Shown here: piece after piece, positions 11,880 through 23,820 of the stretch
How positions within the stretch are numbered: position 1 is the first letter of the stretch
How the letters are laid out: each line of letters starts with the position of its first letter
Assembly: GCA_036346255.1 (NCBI GenBank)
Contig: CM070628.1
Span: 2,681,840 to 2,745,839 of the forward strand
Direction: 5' to 3'
From: Ampelocalamus luodianensis
Lineage: Eukaryota; Streptophyta; Magnoliopsida; Poales; Poaceae
Length of the DNA: 64,000 bases
The notes under the pieces: generated by a model
Seen by the model: only the letters and a program-made list of their open reading frames with translations
Databases searched by the model: none
Told to the model about the DNA's origin: nothing
Program-made: the position numbers and the translations under genes

Positions 11880-12970
11880 GACCTTGGACCTCCTCGAGCT
11901 CTTCGTGAGCCGTCTCAAGACCTCCCCACGTTTAGATCTGGACCTTTAGATCCTCCCGTGAAAACCCGTAAGTGTAAGACCTCCCCTCGCTTAATCTCGG
12001 CCGTTAAGACCACCCTGCTAGATCTGCACAGTAGATGGGTTTCGCGAAAATTTCTAAGTCCCGTGACCTCCCTAGTTCTACCTCGGCCTTTAAAGACCTC
12101 CCGGGATTAGCTCTTAGCCGTTAGATCGGCTCTGTAAAATCTTACGCGCTTGGACCTCCCCTGGTTAGATCCTAGCCGTTTAAGACCTCTTGGAACTCCA
12201 TCTGAGCCACTAGGACCATTCTTGCGCAAAAAGACCTCTTCGAGGTCATTTTTGTAAAAACCACCTTCGGGACCTCCCCGAGGTCCTCGTTGGAAAAGAC
12301 CTCCTCGTGGTCCTCTTTGCAAAAAGAGCACCCCCGGTCCTTGTTAGAAAACCCTCATGACCTCCCCAACCTTGATCTTAGCCGTTCGCGACCTCCCCGG
12401 CTTTAGATCTGAGCGTTAGGTTTTATTTGTAAAATCTTTAGTCACACGACCTCCCTCCGCGTTGTTCTGGACCGTTCAAGACCTCCCTAGGCCTAATCTG
12501 AACCGTCCAGATCCCCTCCCGATAAAACACTATCGCTTAGGACCTCCCCGAGAAGATCTTGGTCATCCAAGACCTCCTCGTGTCAATCGACACGATCAAG
12601 ACCTCCTCTCGGAGATCTTGACCGTCTAGGACCTCCTCCTTTGGATCGATGAGCGTTAGGACCTCCTCCTCTGGTCTAAACCGTTAGATTTAGATCTGAC
12701 GGGTTAGACCTCCTTCTGTGGATTTAAAGCCTTTGGACCTCCCCTAGTACTCGGGACCGCCAGATCTCGATCTGACGGTCACGACCTCGTTAGCGCGCAG
12801 ACCTCCTTGCGTGCGTTGGCACGCGACCGGTCGTGATCGTTGGATCAGATCTCAACGATCCGCACCTCCCGAAGGCGGGAGGAGGTCTTGTGCGCGGCTG
12901 TGCTTCGAGGCTCGTGAGTCGCCGACCACGATCTAACGCCCACGACCTCTCCTTGTCTTCGATTCGTTTG
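11880..12970 (+). repeat. Degenerate GACCTCC minisatellite in LTR
   Basis: More than 20 imperfect copies of a roughly 40-50 bp unit are built on GACCTCC, GATCTTGACCGTTA/GATCTTAGCCGTT and CCGTTAAGACCTCC. The array lies downstream of the LTR TATA box, so it would be in the transcribed R/U5 part. The homologous array in the second copy is at 47100-47700 and 50984-51290. Confidence 0.75.
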
Positions 12971-15293
12971 GACCTCCGAGAGCTCAAAGTTTCCTAAGTC
13001 TTTTGTTGTTTCAAATTTCAAAAGTGCATAACTTTGTCATTTTAACTCCTTTTTGAATGATTCCAGTTGCTGTAGCTTTGTTATAGTATGAACTTTAATC
13101 TGAGAATGAAATTAGGCTCTGTTTTGTAGCAGAAAATGATTTAAACAACATGATCTTGTTTAATGAAAAATGATGTCTAGGAATTCATGGAAAATTTGTA
13201 AAACACATAACCTCCTCTCTGTAGTTGCAAACTAAGCAAACTCAACCTGGTAAATTTGGCCTGTAGACATGCTTTAATTTGATCTAGGCTTTGTCTTTAT
13301 TCATGTTCCTGAGAAATGATATATGCTAGTTGTAGAACTTAGAAAAATCATAACTAAATCATCTTAACTCCAAATGACCTGAAATTTTATATGGGTTACC
13401 ACTATACCAGTAGGTAGCTACCATAAAAATTTCAGCTCCAAAATCTTTCTAGAAAATATTTTTGCTACAGTGCTAATTATGGCCGAAAATGAGTTTTTAA
13501 GTAATATCTTTTGCACCACAAATCCAAATTAGGTTTTTCCAGTTTCTATGTCTAGGTGTATTTGTATTCAACCTTAGGTATAAATTTCGTCGCATTTGGA
13601 TAAATTTTGCTTGCTCTTTTGTTTAAGTTTTGCTTGTCTTATTGGTTGTTCTTGGTTCTTTTTGCCTCTCGCTTAGGATTCGACATTTGCGGTAATCCCG
13701 AGAACGACCCTCCACAACAAATTGAGCAACAGCAAGAAGGCAAGCAGTTTGATCATGTTAATCCCAGTATTTTAAGTATTTATGTTGATTACAAATTCTA
13801 TGTATGCATTGCTACTTTGTTTTAATAGTTGGCCTAGTAGATGCATTTCCTTAGCAAATGATTATCCTCTACTACCATGAGCCTAGGTTACTTGCTGTGA
13901 TTTAGAGTTCGTGGATGGGCTCTTGTCACTTAGTAGTTGCGAATTAATTGCTTAGCCATGCCTAGCCGGTAGAAATGGGCGGTTATCGACTTGTCGATAA
14001 CCTTGATCACACAAAACTTATTATGATTTATGATTTCCACCTTGTGCCATGTCTACTTATGAAAACTAAAACTAAAAACAAAATGATTTAGACTTGGGCA
14101 CAATGGTAAGATGGTGTGATTGTGGGGTGTGATCGAATGGTGCCCGGTCAACAAGGACCGAACATCTTGTTACACTAAACCAAGCATTTTAGCGTGCTAA
14201 CCACATTAGAGGGTATGGGACCTCTCTTGACTTAGTACTTTGGCGTGTATTGGCCCAGTCGCAGGAGTCGCAGGAGGGATGGTTGGGAGCATTGTAGTGT
14301 CCGAAAGGCTTCCGTGATGGTGGTTGTCTTTCGGCTTGCAATGTAAGCATATGGGTTTCTATCCATATGAGCGACTCGTAGTTAATACACAAGATTGGAA
14401 ATGTCTCGTAGGACTTAGCTGTACAAAGATACCTTCGGAAGTGTGCGTGTGGCTTAAAGGCGGTCCAAGTGTGGGTACATTGGTACACCTGCGCAGGTTA
14501 AAACTATTCGAATAGCCTCGCCCTAGGTTATGGACACGCTTGGCAAGGTCTTTCAAGAGTTAGACTACAACCTTTTAAACTAAAACTTGATGGGTGGTAC
14601 GAATCGGGGATTCGTGCTATGTTGTGGTGGCTATTGGGTTAGTCACTTCCAGGTGGTTACTTGTATGTATCTTTATTTACTGTTACTTTGATAATAAAAC
14701 AGATTTGCAAACTTGCTTTTAAAATGTATTACATTATTACAAATAAAGTTGGCTTCATGCAAAATGAGACATACAACCTCCACCTAAATAAGCTTGCATG
14801 TAGTTTATGAATAGGTCTGCTATTCCACACGTCAGTCTTGCGGGTACAAAGACAATCTTTGTACTCAGATGCTATGCTTAATTGTTTTGTTGCAGAGGAA
14901 GAAGGTGAGCTCGAGGGGCCTCACTTTTGTGAGTGTGTTGTGGTAGCTATGGGCGACTAGCTTGGCGGCCTGTCGGTTGCCTTGTGGGTTATGTTGGCTA
15001 ACCGGTCGACTTTTGTTCTAGCCATCTTATGGCGCTTTTGCTTCATTGTCATTCTTGTATATTGTTCTATTTGGCCGGTCGGCTCTCTTTTGTAATAACT
15101 TTACTTTATGTATGTCGTTGTTGAACTTAGTGATGTATGTGTATGGAATTGATGTGTAATTTTGTGATGATGTACATATGCTGCAATTCTGGGAAGCATA
15201 TGTCCATCGAGGCTTAGAATGTTTAATTAGTAACGCTAGAACCATTTGGAGGTTAAGTGTTACTAGTTAAATATTCCGGGTCCTCACATCCAC

Positions 15294-15655
15294 CCTTGGG
15301 TGCGTCCTCTTCGCTACCATCCGAGCCTGAGTCGACGTTCTCGTCGGACTTCGAGTCGGCAATTGGTCCGGCATAAACTCGTGGCAGTCAATGTGGGCCA
15401 ACCACTATTGTTTCGCTCTCTCATTTTGCACCAAATTTTATGCAAGTCTTCTCTCATAGTCTCCCTCCAAAACAGCACATTCTGTGCTGCCGTCTTCATG
15501 CACCACCTACGGTTTCCTGCTTTTTGAGGGACCAATATCATCAAGGTTTGGTGGCACTCTGTGCACGAAATTGACGTACACCATCAGGCATCCGTATATC
15601 ACTGCACCGAGCCTGGCATCAATCTGCATGTATTGGTCCCATGCAACGCTACCAT
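15294..15655 (-). pseudogene. MULE transposase pseudogene, N-terminal part
   Basis: Minus-strand reading from 15655 gives DQYMQIDARLGAVIYGCLMV, then a VPPNLDD segment, then an acidic/serine stretch interrupted by stops. It lies immediately outside the 5-bp duplication of the 5.1-kb solo LTR, and the sequence on the other side (10184 downward) continues with the MuDR DNA-binding region. The layout therefore requires that the two were once contiguous. Assignment to the N-terminus rests mainly on this position. Confidence 0.6.
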
Positions 15656-16384
15656 TGTAGGATCGAGGAGGCCAACTAGAGGGGAGATGAATAGACGGTT
15701 TTAAAAATCTTTTGGCTAAAATCGAGTTTATAATACGGAAGCATAAATCAATTTGGTTTTGCACAAATAAAGCCTAAATCAACTAGGTTCACTTAAGTGC
15801 ACCAACACTCTAAGTCTACGTTAAAGATTTGCAATCCTAGGGAGATAAGCCATCAATTTAATTCTATGAATGTAAATTGTTTAAATGTAGATTGAGCACA
15901 AGAGAACAAACTACAATTTACACACGATGTTTTACTGTGATGTTCGAAAACTTGTCGGTCTCCATAGTCCACGTTGAGGTAAGCCCAAATGAATTGGACC
16001 GGCTTTACGAATTAAGCCAAATACCTCAGTTCCACTAGTGGTAGCTCTTTCTCCCTCCGGGTAGGCGAGCTCCAACCTTCACAACACGCCGGGCCTTCTC
16101 ACAACCTTCTTTGAGAAGATCACTAGACATAACACCTCCAACGTTGTCTAGGAGTCGGCAATATTTAAAAGTAACAAGTCAAGCCCCTTGCTTGACTCTC
16201 ACCACGTGCAACGAATGCACGAGCTCAAGTGGATACGAAATCCACCTCTAGATGCAACATATGCAACTAGAGACCTCTCTCTTTGATCACAAGGTACAAC
16301 ACATGCACGATTGAGATAAGCTCACACTAACTCAAGAGAATGAAGTGAAGTGCCAAGAGATTATCTGTCAACCAGCCAAAGGGG

Positions 16385-16392
16385 TATTTATA
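16385..16392 (-). promoter_or_regulatory. SIRE-like LTR TATA box
   Basis: TATTTATA on the plus strand is TATAAATA on the minus, in GGGGCTATAAATACCCC. The other copy has the same context at 50143-50157, which supports a conserved LTR promoter. Confidence 0.65.
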
Positions 16393-16439
16393 GCCCCTAC
16401 AACAAAACTAACCGTTGGGAGCAGAAATCCCAAAAATTA

Positions 16440-16625
16440 GTATTTGCGGTACACCGCCATAGGATGGCTGATACTACCGCACCTACTATTCAACGGTCGA
16501 AAAGGGTGCATTATATGCACAAAAAATAGTCGTTAAAGTATCAGTGTGGTACTACCGCACTCACAGGGGCCGGTACTACCTTTGGGCGGTCATACCGCAA
16601 GTAAGGGCGGTACTACCGTAGGCAA
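16440..16625. repeat. Cluster of GCGGTA(G/C)TACCGC-like motifs
   Basis: Several imperfect copies of the 13-bp quasi-palindrome occur within the inverted SIRE-like LTR, for example GGTACTACCGCACTC and GGTACTACCGTAGG. They correspond to the denser clusters at 48770-49040 and 49995-50085. Confidence 0.7.
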
Positions 16626-17639
16626 ATTTTAACACAGACGATATTCGAGAAAAATATCATAACTTTTGACTCTGATGTCGGAATTGAGTGATCTTAGACT
16701 CTATTGAAAGCTTATTCAGAGGGCTACACAACCCACCTATTTGCATGATCTCAACCAAATTATATCAATGCAGAAAGCATAAGAAATTCAAAGAGTCACT
16801 ACCATAGTCTAAGTCCAAAAGAAATAGCAACAAGCAATCTTAGACCATGTCAAAGAAAAATGCATGAATCCCAACAATTTGCAAAACACATTTACAAACT
16901 TAGATCATGTCACAAGGAGTAGGTACATGGACTTCAACCATTTGCAAAGTATAGTCACATGTTACAAGGATTAGATGCATGAACATCAACTATTTGCAAC
17001 ACACATTCAAAAATAATAGCATCATGCCATAAAGAGCTAGAGCAAGCGAGATTGAACTATCAATACATGATGAGACTCAAGTTACTAGATAAGACTCGGC
17101 CCTCTAAATAGTATGACAATCCTATACTAGCAATCCGGTCTTCCAACCAAACGCTATGATCGGTAAAAGACTAGATACGCATCGTTATCCCTAACTAGTT
17201 ATACTTTTACCTTGAGCATCCTTTTGAAGCTTGATGACCCACACCTTCACTTTAAGTTCGGGTCATTGTCTTGATTTGCATCAACTCATGATGCATCCTA
17301 CACTTTTCCTCCATCAACACATGATGGGTCTTCTCTTGACTTGATGATTAACTCATGATCATCTCATCTTCAGGATCTTGATGTGCATCAACACATGATA
17401 CCATCCAAAGTCTCTATCATCATGGAACATAACCTATTCATCCAACTTATAAAAAAAAAATATTAGCCCCACAATGTGATTGTCATTAATTACCAAAATA
17501 TACCTGCATTAAATGCTTCTGAACTAGCCATTAAGGTGCGGTATTACCACACTCACAAGGTACAACAAGAATCAGGTGGGACCGATGTGACCAGCGGCGA
17601 GACAGGAGAGAAGCGATTCCCTTCCATGGGCGCGCGACA

Positions 17640-17890
17640 CAAAAGGACTCCAGGGCGTGTCCGTGCCCCTGGAATTCCATTCCAAAAATTAAATCACATG
17701 AGATGACGGGGCGCAATGTGCCTGGGTGGCTGTTCCCCTAGCGCACGGACACAGCCAAGGCCATGCCCTTGGCGCACAGACGAGGTGAGTCCGTGCCCTT
17801 GACATGCGGACGAGGAGCTCCGGACACCTGGTACACGAACAAAGCGACATGTCGTCAATCAATGACTCCGCGGTACTATTTTTGACTCTG
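17640..17890. mobile_element. Module of unnamed dispersed repeat family
   Basis: This is the inverse-orientation relative of 4796-4975. It has ATTCCATTCCAAAAATTAAA, then GCGCACGGAC, GTCCGTGCCC, GCGGACGAG, CGACATGTCGTC and GGTACTATTTTTGACTCTGA. The final segment matches the terminal arm of the 2111-3271 element. Confidence 0.6.
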
Positions 17891-19740
17891 ACAGGAACAG
17901 CCGCCGCGCCGGGCAGCAGTATGAACGGAGCTGGTTGGTCCGCTCGGCGCTCACGGGAGTCCCATACAAATAGGCCGTAAAACCACGGGCCGCTCGCGGG
18001 AGGCATAGTCCGTACGAGCACAGGTCGTGGCCGGCAAAAGCCACCACCCGGCGTGGAGCCTGTGGGCCGTGCTATGTGAGCCACTTTCATGGGCTTCACC
18101 CACGCATCTTAGAGGTGGTTCCTGCTGTTCCCGGGCAGGTGCGACGTTGCTTCCTCTCAACAAACAACAAATGAAAAATGAAAAGGCTGCGACATTTCTG
18201 CCCCATACACACAATCGTGCATCACAGCGGACTAGCGGAGCGACGCCGCCGTCGTTTTGTTGCTCTCTTCTCTCCTCTGCAGGTTTGCACACAAGGTTTG
18301 TCCGATGCACCGGAAGCAGACAAAGCTTCTCCCTCGAAACTGCTGAAGTTTCTGCCGATGCATAGGGTTCTGATGCTTGCTGGTAATCTCTTCGAGGCTT
18401 CAGCACCTTTCCTTGTCCGAACAAGGGTCCAACTCGGCGTCGTATTTTTCTCAGGAAGACTTGGCAGTTGGCATGCATTGCTGTGATCTCCAATGCTGGC
18501 GTTGCACCCGATCAGATGTATTAATTATGCGGACATTCAGCATATTGTTCATAGTTATGCCCGGGATGCCAATTCAAGTCAGGTTCGATGACTTCGATCT
18601 ACGTGGTATAGTATGGAAAAACTTTGTATCTACGCCCTCCAGCCGTGAAAAATCATGTTACTACTGTACGTCCCAAGTACCATGGGTAAAGTACGTACGG
18701 AGCCCCTCTGGTAAAATTAATCCAGAATTCAGTCATCGCACAGTGAGATGGGCACGATCGACAACAGCAGCATTTACCTTCTTGTCCCTGTCAAACGACA
18801 GCGGCATTACTTTGTCGTGTAGAGCAACAGTGGTAGCATTAACGATGAAGAACTGGGAAGTGTCGGTAAAAGCGAGCCATATGGCATATGCAAGCGGATT
18901 GGGATACTCGCGAACAGCGTATTGACATTAAGAGCGATCTCTATCGTTCGATTAAAAATCGTAAGTCTAGATAAATCGTTGTAGTGTTTTGCTAGAGTGA
19001 TCTTCACCGTCCGATCGAAAATCGAAAGTTCAATCATTCGTTGTACGATCGAAAATCGAAGATCCAAATCAATTGTTACGGCGCAATATACATTTCACTG
19101 TTGCTGCAGTGCTACAGTAGGCTGCAGCGTGCCGTTAGCTGTCGTAAAACACTGTTCACATAATAAAGATGATCCGATCCGCATGCACGCATTCAGTATG
19201 CAGTACTACTGGTACAGTACACGCACGTACGGGCTCTTACTGACTCAAAAGTAAATAAACCGACTGTAACAAAGGAGTACGCGAGTTATGACCTGCCAGT
19301 ATTCTACTTATTCTATGGCCAAAGTAGAAAGATGAACATGGAGCAGGAACAGAATTGCTGATGCAAATTTTCATGCCAGCTCCACATGATTCAGCAGTCA
19401 TAGGACTTTATTGGTACTTGACGGCTCAATTAAATTGATCACCGGCTAGATCTAGGTAGTTTGACTAAAGTTTTTGATGAGTAGTACCTGTTTAGGCGCC
19501 AATTTAGACTGTTTTTCATTGGTACTCAAATGAATTCTTGCTAGCCTTCCTAGTTGGACCGTAGTTGTGTATTCCGTCCCGTCCGGTCGGTCCAGCGTGA
19601 CCTCTGCGTACATACAAGAGTGAGACCATCCTCTCTGGTCCCTAGCTAAGTTCATGGAGCAATCGTCCAACAAGTCACGCTGTACCTTAATTTTCTCGTT
19701 CTTCGCAGCAAGATTAATTGATCCACAGACGCAAACATGA
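17891..19740. other. Intergenic, no supported gene
   Basis: Open frames overlap on both strands at 17951-18493 and 18377-18925 without domains, splice structure or recognisable similarity. The part 18950-19070 repeats a CGTTCGATC/ATCGAAAATCGAA word three times, a small low-copy local repeat. Confidence 0.45.
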
Positions 19741-19744
19741 AGAA

Positions 19745-20240
19745 TTCAAACATGATGGGTGCCTACAAGCTCTGACGATGTCAATATGGCCAAGATAAAA
19801 TGGAGAGTTTTTGGCCTAAATGAGCGGAAATGGTTCTTCTCATGCCGCATGCAAAAAAGGCATCTCGTCCGCATGTCCATAGCTCGGACACACCGTGTGC
19901 CGACAGGTAGCCGCGTCCGCACGGCCACCACCTAGACGCCCCTTATCCGCACGGCCACCGCCCGCACGGCGATGGATTTGATGGAGGTGACGGTGTGCGT
20001 GGGTGTGTGCATGCATGTCCGGGCGAGGTGGAGACACATGTCGGGTGGTGGCCGTGCGGGGGAGAGAATCCGGGCGGTGCCCATGCAGAGGAGAGAATTC
20101 AGGAAGTGGTCGTGCGGACGAGGGGTGTCCGGGCGGTGACCATACGGACGAGGGGCGTCCAAGTGACGATCGTGCGGAATTACGCACGTGACGGTGTGAG
20201 GATCGTCCAGACGACCATTTTTGCAATTACGATGTTTGAA
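19745..20240. mobile_element. Module of dispersed repeat family with GGACGAGGGG words
   Basis: Carries repeated CGTGCGGACGAGGGG(T/C)GTCC and GGGCGGTGACCAT words at about 20105-20165, and the reverse-type words TCCGCACGGCCACC at 19915-19965. The arms are partly inverted relative to each other. The word set is the same as at 4800-4930 and 17700-17840. Confidence 0.5.
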
Positions 20241-22880
20241 GAGTCATTTCCACTAATACGGTGCGGAACAGTACCAAATGAACTGACTTCAACGCGGCAC
20301 TGGGGTTAAACAACTACAGCTTGACACCGTCAATGAAAATGTGCCGAGCTTCACGACGAAGGCAGTGACAATCCGTGCGTGTGCCTCAAAAATGGAATTT
20401 TCAGCTCGTCGTCTTCTCATAATTAAGCAGGTTAAAAAACCTCTCGCACAGTTTCATGGCAGTAAATACATGCCATAACCTGAACTTGTGGCTGTTGCTC
20501 ACACACTGTACTAGTCCCTGCTGTGCCTGGAAGCCGGGCCACCGGCCCATAGCCATGCACGTGGCCACCGGCGGCGGCCACGGAAAGACCACCACCCCTG
20601 TTCTCGAAGCTACCACCGTTTCCCAAACTGCCCCTCAGCATCTACGCGACACCGAAGCTGTCAGCATCGACAGGCTGCGCGGCCAAATCGCGTATCAGCT
20701 CACGGCAGCCGTCCGGGTCAAGCGAGCCGCGATGCGTATCGTTTCGGAGCGGCAAACGTGTGCGGTGCGGCTGCAGCTGCGATCGATGGCGGACGTACGT
20801 GAGGTTCGTGTGCAGCGCGGCGCGTTTTTAGACCGGCAGTGGCATGCGATTTCGCGGCGGACTAACTTGCATCGGAGACAATCAGACAAGTGGAGAGAAA
20901 CGTGGGTCTCTCTGATTTGGTGAAGGATACGTGTGCGCCATGTTTCGATGATCGTATGTTTCAGCATTTTTTCACCGGTGAGTGCTTTTTCTGTCATGGG
21001 ATTGTGTATGTAGGCCTGCAAACGCTAGACCAACCCACGTTAGCTAACTCTACTTGTCCAGACCAGTTCAACTCACTTGTCATCCCTCGCAATCCACCCT
21101 AATCCAATCCACGTGGCACTTCAACTTAAATCATTTCCCTAGTATGGTTTGAAGTTTGAACCCATTTCGCCAAAACTGCTGGGAAGCTGGGCTCTCCATT
21201 GAGCTGAGAATTGAGATCGTGAAAAGTCAAGACTCCCAACTAAGCTAGTTATTTTTTTCATAACAACTTAAATGCAATGTAATTAAAAAAATTCCATAAA
21301 TATGATGAATTGACCAAAATTCCACAATTTTTTACAACACAATTAACAAAAAATCCGTTTGAAAAATAAAAGTGTGTAATTAGTTTAAAAATCAATTAAA
21401 TCAAAGAAAAAAAAATCAGGAATTTAACGAGAATTGAAAAAGAAAAGAAAAGAAAAAATGACCTAACCTAAGGAGATTTTTTTTTTAAAAAAAAGAAATC
21501 GTAAAACAATCGTCACCATCATTGTTGAAATAGGTTCAACAACTAAGGCTATTTCTACAGGCAAACTACAAAATGAACTGTCCACCCAAAACACAATATT
21601 AGTCTCACACATGTCTTTGCATTGTAGGCTAATTCGATTAGCTCCATATAAATATGCAGTTAATCCCCAAGTAGGTTTTTTTTTTTTGCCTCCTCTCTCC
21701 TTAAAATAACAAGAAGGAAATACTTAGGGTTGTCAAAAGGAGATTTGAAAGCAATTAAATTATCATGTCCATTAATAAAAGAACCTCACAAGATCCAAGC
21801 GAGCAAAAAGGATAGCATACAAAATATATGTTAGCATTACAGTTGGATATCCCTTTTGATCTCAACCTCAGATTGACAATACCATCATATAAGAATATAG
21901 CCATGAACAATCAGTACCATCTATCCAGCAAATTAAATGTCAATGACTCATGCTAATGCTACCATTTGCCATGTTATTAACAAATCATATAATTATCTAA
22001 AGTTGGTAGTATAGCCATATAATTATCTAAAGTTGGTACTATAGCCTTATTTACAATAAATATTTTCTTGTCCATTCCAAACATGACCAAATCAGATCAA
22101 CACTTGCGAGAAACAAGGATACCAAGCAATTGAAGTATTGAACATATATATTGGTCAAGAGCACACCGAAGAGCCAAACTTCGCAACCTGTCGCCGCAGC
22201 CAATGCAGACTGCCTGCTCACGCCCAACCACACGCCTAGTCGTAGCCCCTGAACAAATCAAGAACCAAGAAATCCCATACTTCCCATAAGAAAGTAGCAA
22301 ATTAAATGATCAATTAAGATTCAAGAGGGATCACAAACTGCGGTTGTTTTTTCTGAAACCTCAAAATCATTTGATAATACAATTATGTTCCTATTTAAGC
22401 CTATTCATATCCACATCTCTACAACACGTTTTACTGAACAACAACTTTACAAATGCCATCTTACATTAATATATTGCCAATACACATTGTTGTTGCAAAA
22501 TGGTAGAAATGACTACACAAATTAAGTAGATATAGCGTGCATGTGGAAGAAGCGACCATTAAAATTTCACTTAAGGGAAAGACTACATCAATAGTTTCAA
22601 GTTACAACAATTTAACCTTGGTACTTACACTAAGCCTATGGATGCATGCAATTTCAGCCGAAAGAAAGAAAGGGAATTGCTTTGTACCTAGATGCTTCTG
22701 AGTTCTTGGCTAATCAATCAGATCGAGAAGAGAGGAGCAGAACAGTTGGGCATAGTCCTCTGTAAAATCTAAGAGATTTACCACACAACAACACCAATCA
22801 AGAACCGAAACGCGAGCGCAACAACACAACTAGATCGAATTGGGCTCAGGAAGTGGGAGGAACAAAGATCAATTAGCTAG
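20241..22880. other. Intergenic, no supported gene
   Basis: A 155-codon plus-strand ORF at 20456-20923 is GC-rich and lacks any domain I recognise. From 21120 to 22700 the sequence is AT-rich with homopolymer runs and no coding signal. See findings for a possible spliced minus-strand transcript entering from about 23010. Confidence 0.45.
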
Positions 22881-23029
22881 TTACTTACCTTGGAATTGTC
22901 GGTGGTGTGGGGAAAATGAGGAGGAGAGGCATGCCAGAGGTAGAGATTGGGGAGTTGAGGGACACAGTGCTGCTCGGAGAGTCGGAGGATGATGAGGAGG
23001 TTCTTGGCATAGTGTGAAAAATCGAACCG

Positions 23030-23820
23030 GCAAGTGAAGCGCTCACATGATTGGTTCACGGTTTACCGGTCTAACCGTTGGTTTATTTCGGTTGGACCGC
23101 AGTTCAATAGTAATATTATTTTAATATTTGCCGGTAAAATCAATGGGTTAGTGTCATCTACTAGACAATGTAACCTAATAAAGATGCCTATGCCTATTTG
23201 GACGAACAACGAATGTAGTCCAAGTTGCTCACTCCATCGCAGGAAGAGGTCGCCAATTCGAATTCTAGGGCGCAATGCTTTTTAAAAATTAATTTCCGCC
23301 GGTTTTTTTGGCAAACGATCCAAAGAGCAAACCGGATCGAACCAGGCTTGGTCCCGATTTTTTTCCCAATCGGACTACCGATTCGGTCTGATTTTTGTAT
23401 GGTTCTTGGTCACCCGCTCCTTCTGGTTTGAGGTGACTGCGCAGATGGCGGCGGCGGAGATGCAATGGAGGAGATCCGAGGGCGGGGGCATGCGGCAATG
23501 GAGATCGAGGGAGGACTCGACGACGATTTAGCTGGAACCCTAGCTCCTCATTCCTCACCCTCCCCAACTCAAATCAGCAGCTCACCCCTCTCCCACCCAT
23601 CACATCATTACCCGTTCGAACCCGATTTTTTGAACCCAAGTTAAACCAAACCAACCCATTCTCGGTGCAAACCCAAACCAAATCAACTCGTTTGCTGTCT
23701 CAATCCATTTTCACCCACCCAAACTGAGACCAACCCGCTTCGCCCATTTCAACCAAACCCATCACCAGGCCTATGTGTACGTATAAATTCAAGCTTTCAG
23801 CAAAAAAAAATAAAAATTGC
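23030..23820. mobile_element. Decayed repeat with CCGGTTT words
   Basis: The segment 23030-23430 has many CGGTTTACCGGTCTAACCG-like and AACCGGATCGAACC-like words. The segment 23600-23790 has GAACCCGATTTTTTGAACCC and AACCAAACCCATCACCAGG. Such composition is typical of degraded hAT/MITE sequences in grasses. No bounded element could be delimited. Confidence 0.35.

Larger units (their letters stand above)
10190..15288 (+). mobile_element. Solo LTR, 5.1 kb, Gypsy-type
   Basis: Starts TGTAACATCCCAATTTTGGG and ends CCGGGTCCTCACA, with the perfect 5-bp duplication TCCAC at 10185-10189 and 15289-15293. It sits inside the MULE pseudogene, whose two parts resume on either side. No gag/pol, primer-binding site or second LTR is present, so it is a solo LTR. 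At about 5.1 kb it is exceptionally long. Part of the length is a degenerate GACCTCC minisatellite (about 11880-12970). A TATA-like TATACATA is at 11124. A 5'-truncated relative lies at 45762-53737. Confidence 0.92.
15656..17508 (-). mobile_element. SIRE/Maximus-like Copia LTR, inverted, deleted
   Basis: On the minus strand this begins TG..TTTTGGTAATTAATGACA and ends in an AGAGGGG-type tract followed by GGCCTCCTCGATCCTACA. The reverse complement matches the 47709-50983 element along its length, including the TTTTGGTGATTAATGA start, the TATAAATA promoter and the GCGGTACTACCGC-type motifs. It is about 1.4 kb shorter, so it has internal deletions. No target duplication is visible (ACCAT against TTAAA outside the ends), so one end may be truncated. 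Family placement is from memory of the LTR ends of SIRE-type elements. Confidence 0.65.

Noticed and set aside
16440..16625. Regularly spaced GGTACTACCGC motifs considered as a CRISPR-like array
   Set aside because: The units are too short, irregularly spaced and diverged, the spacers are not uniform, and the context is a plant Copia-type LTR.
20456..20923. 155-codon plus-strand ORF in GC-rich DNA
   Set aside because: No recognisable domain, no splice or promoter context, and an almost equally long open frame runs on the opposite strand. GC-rich composition alone explains it.
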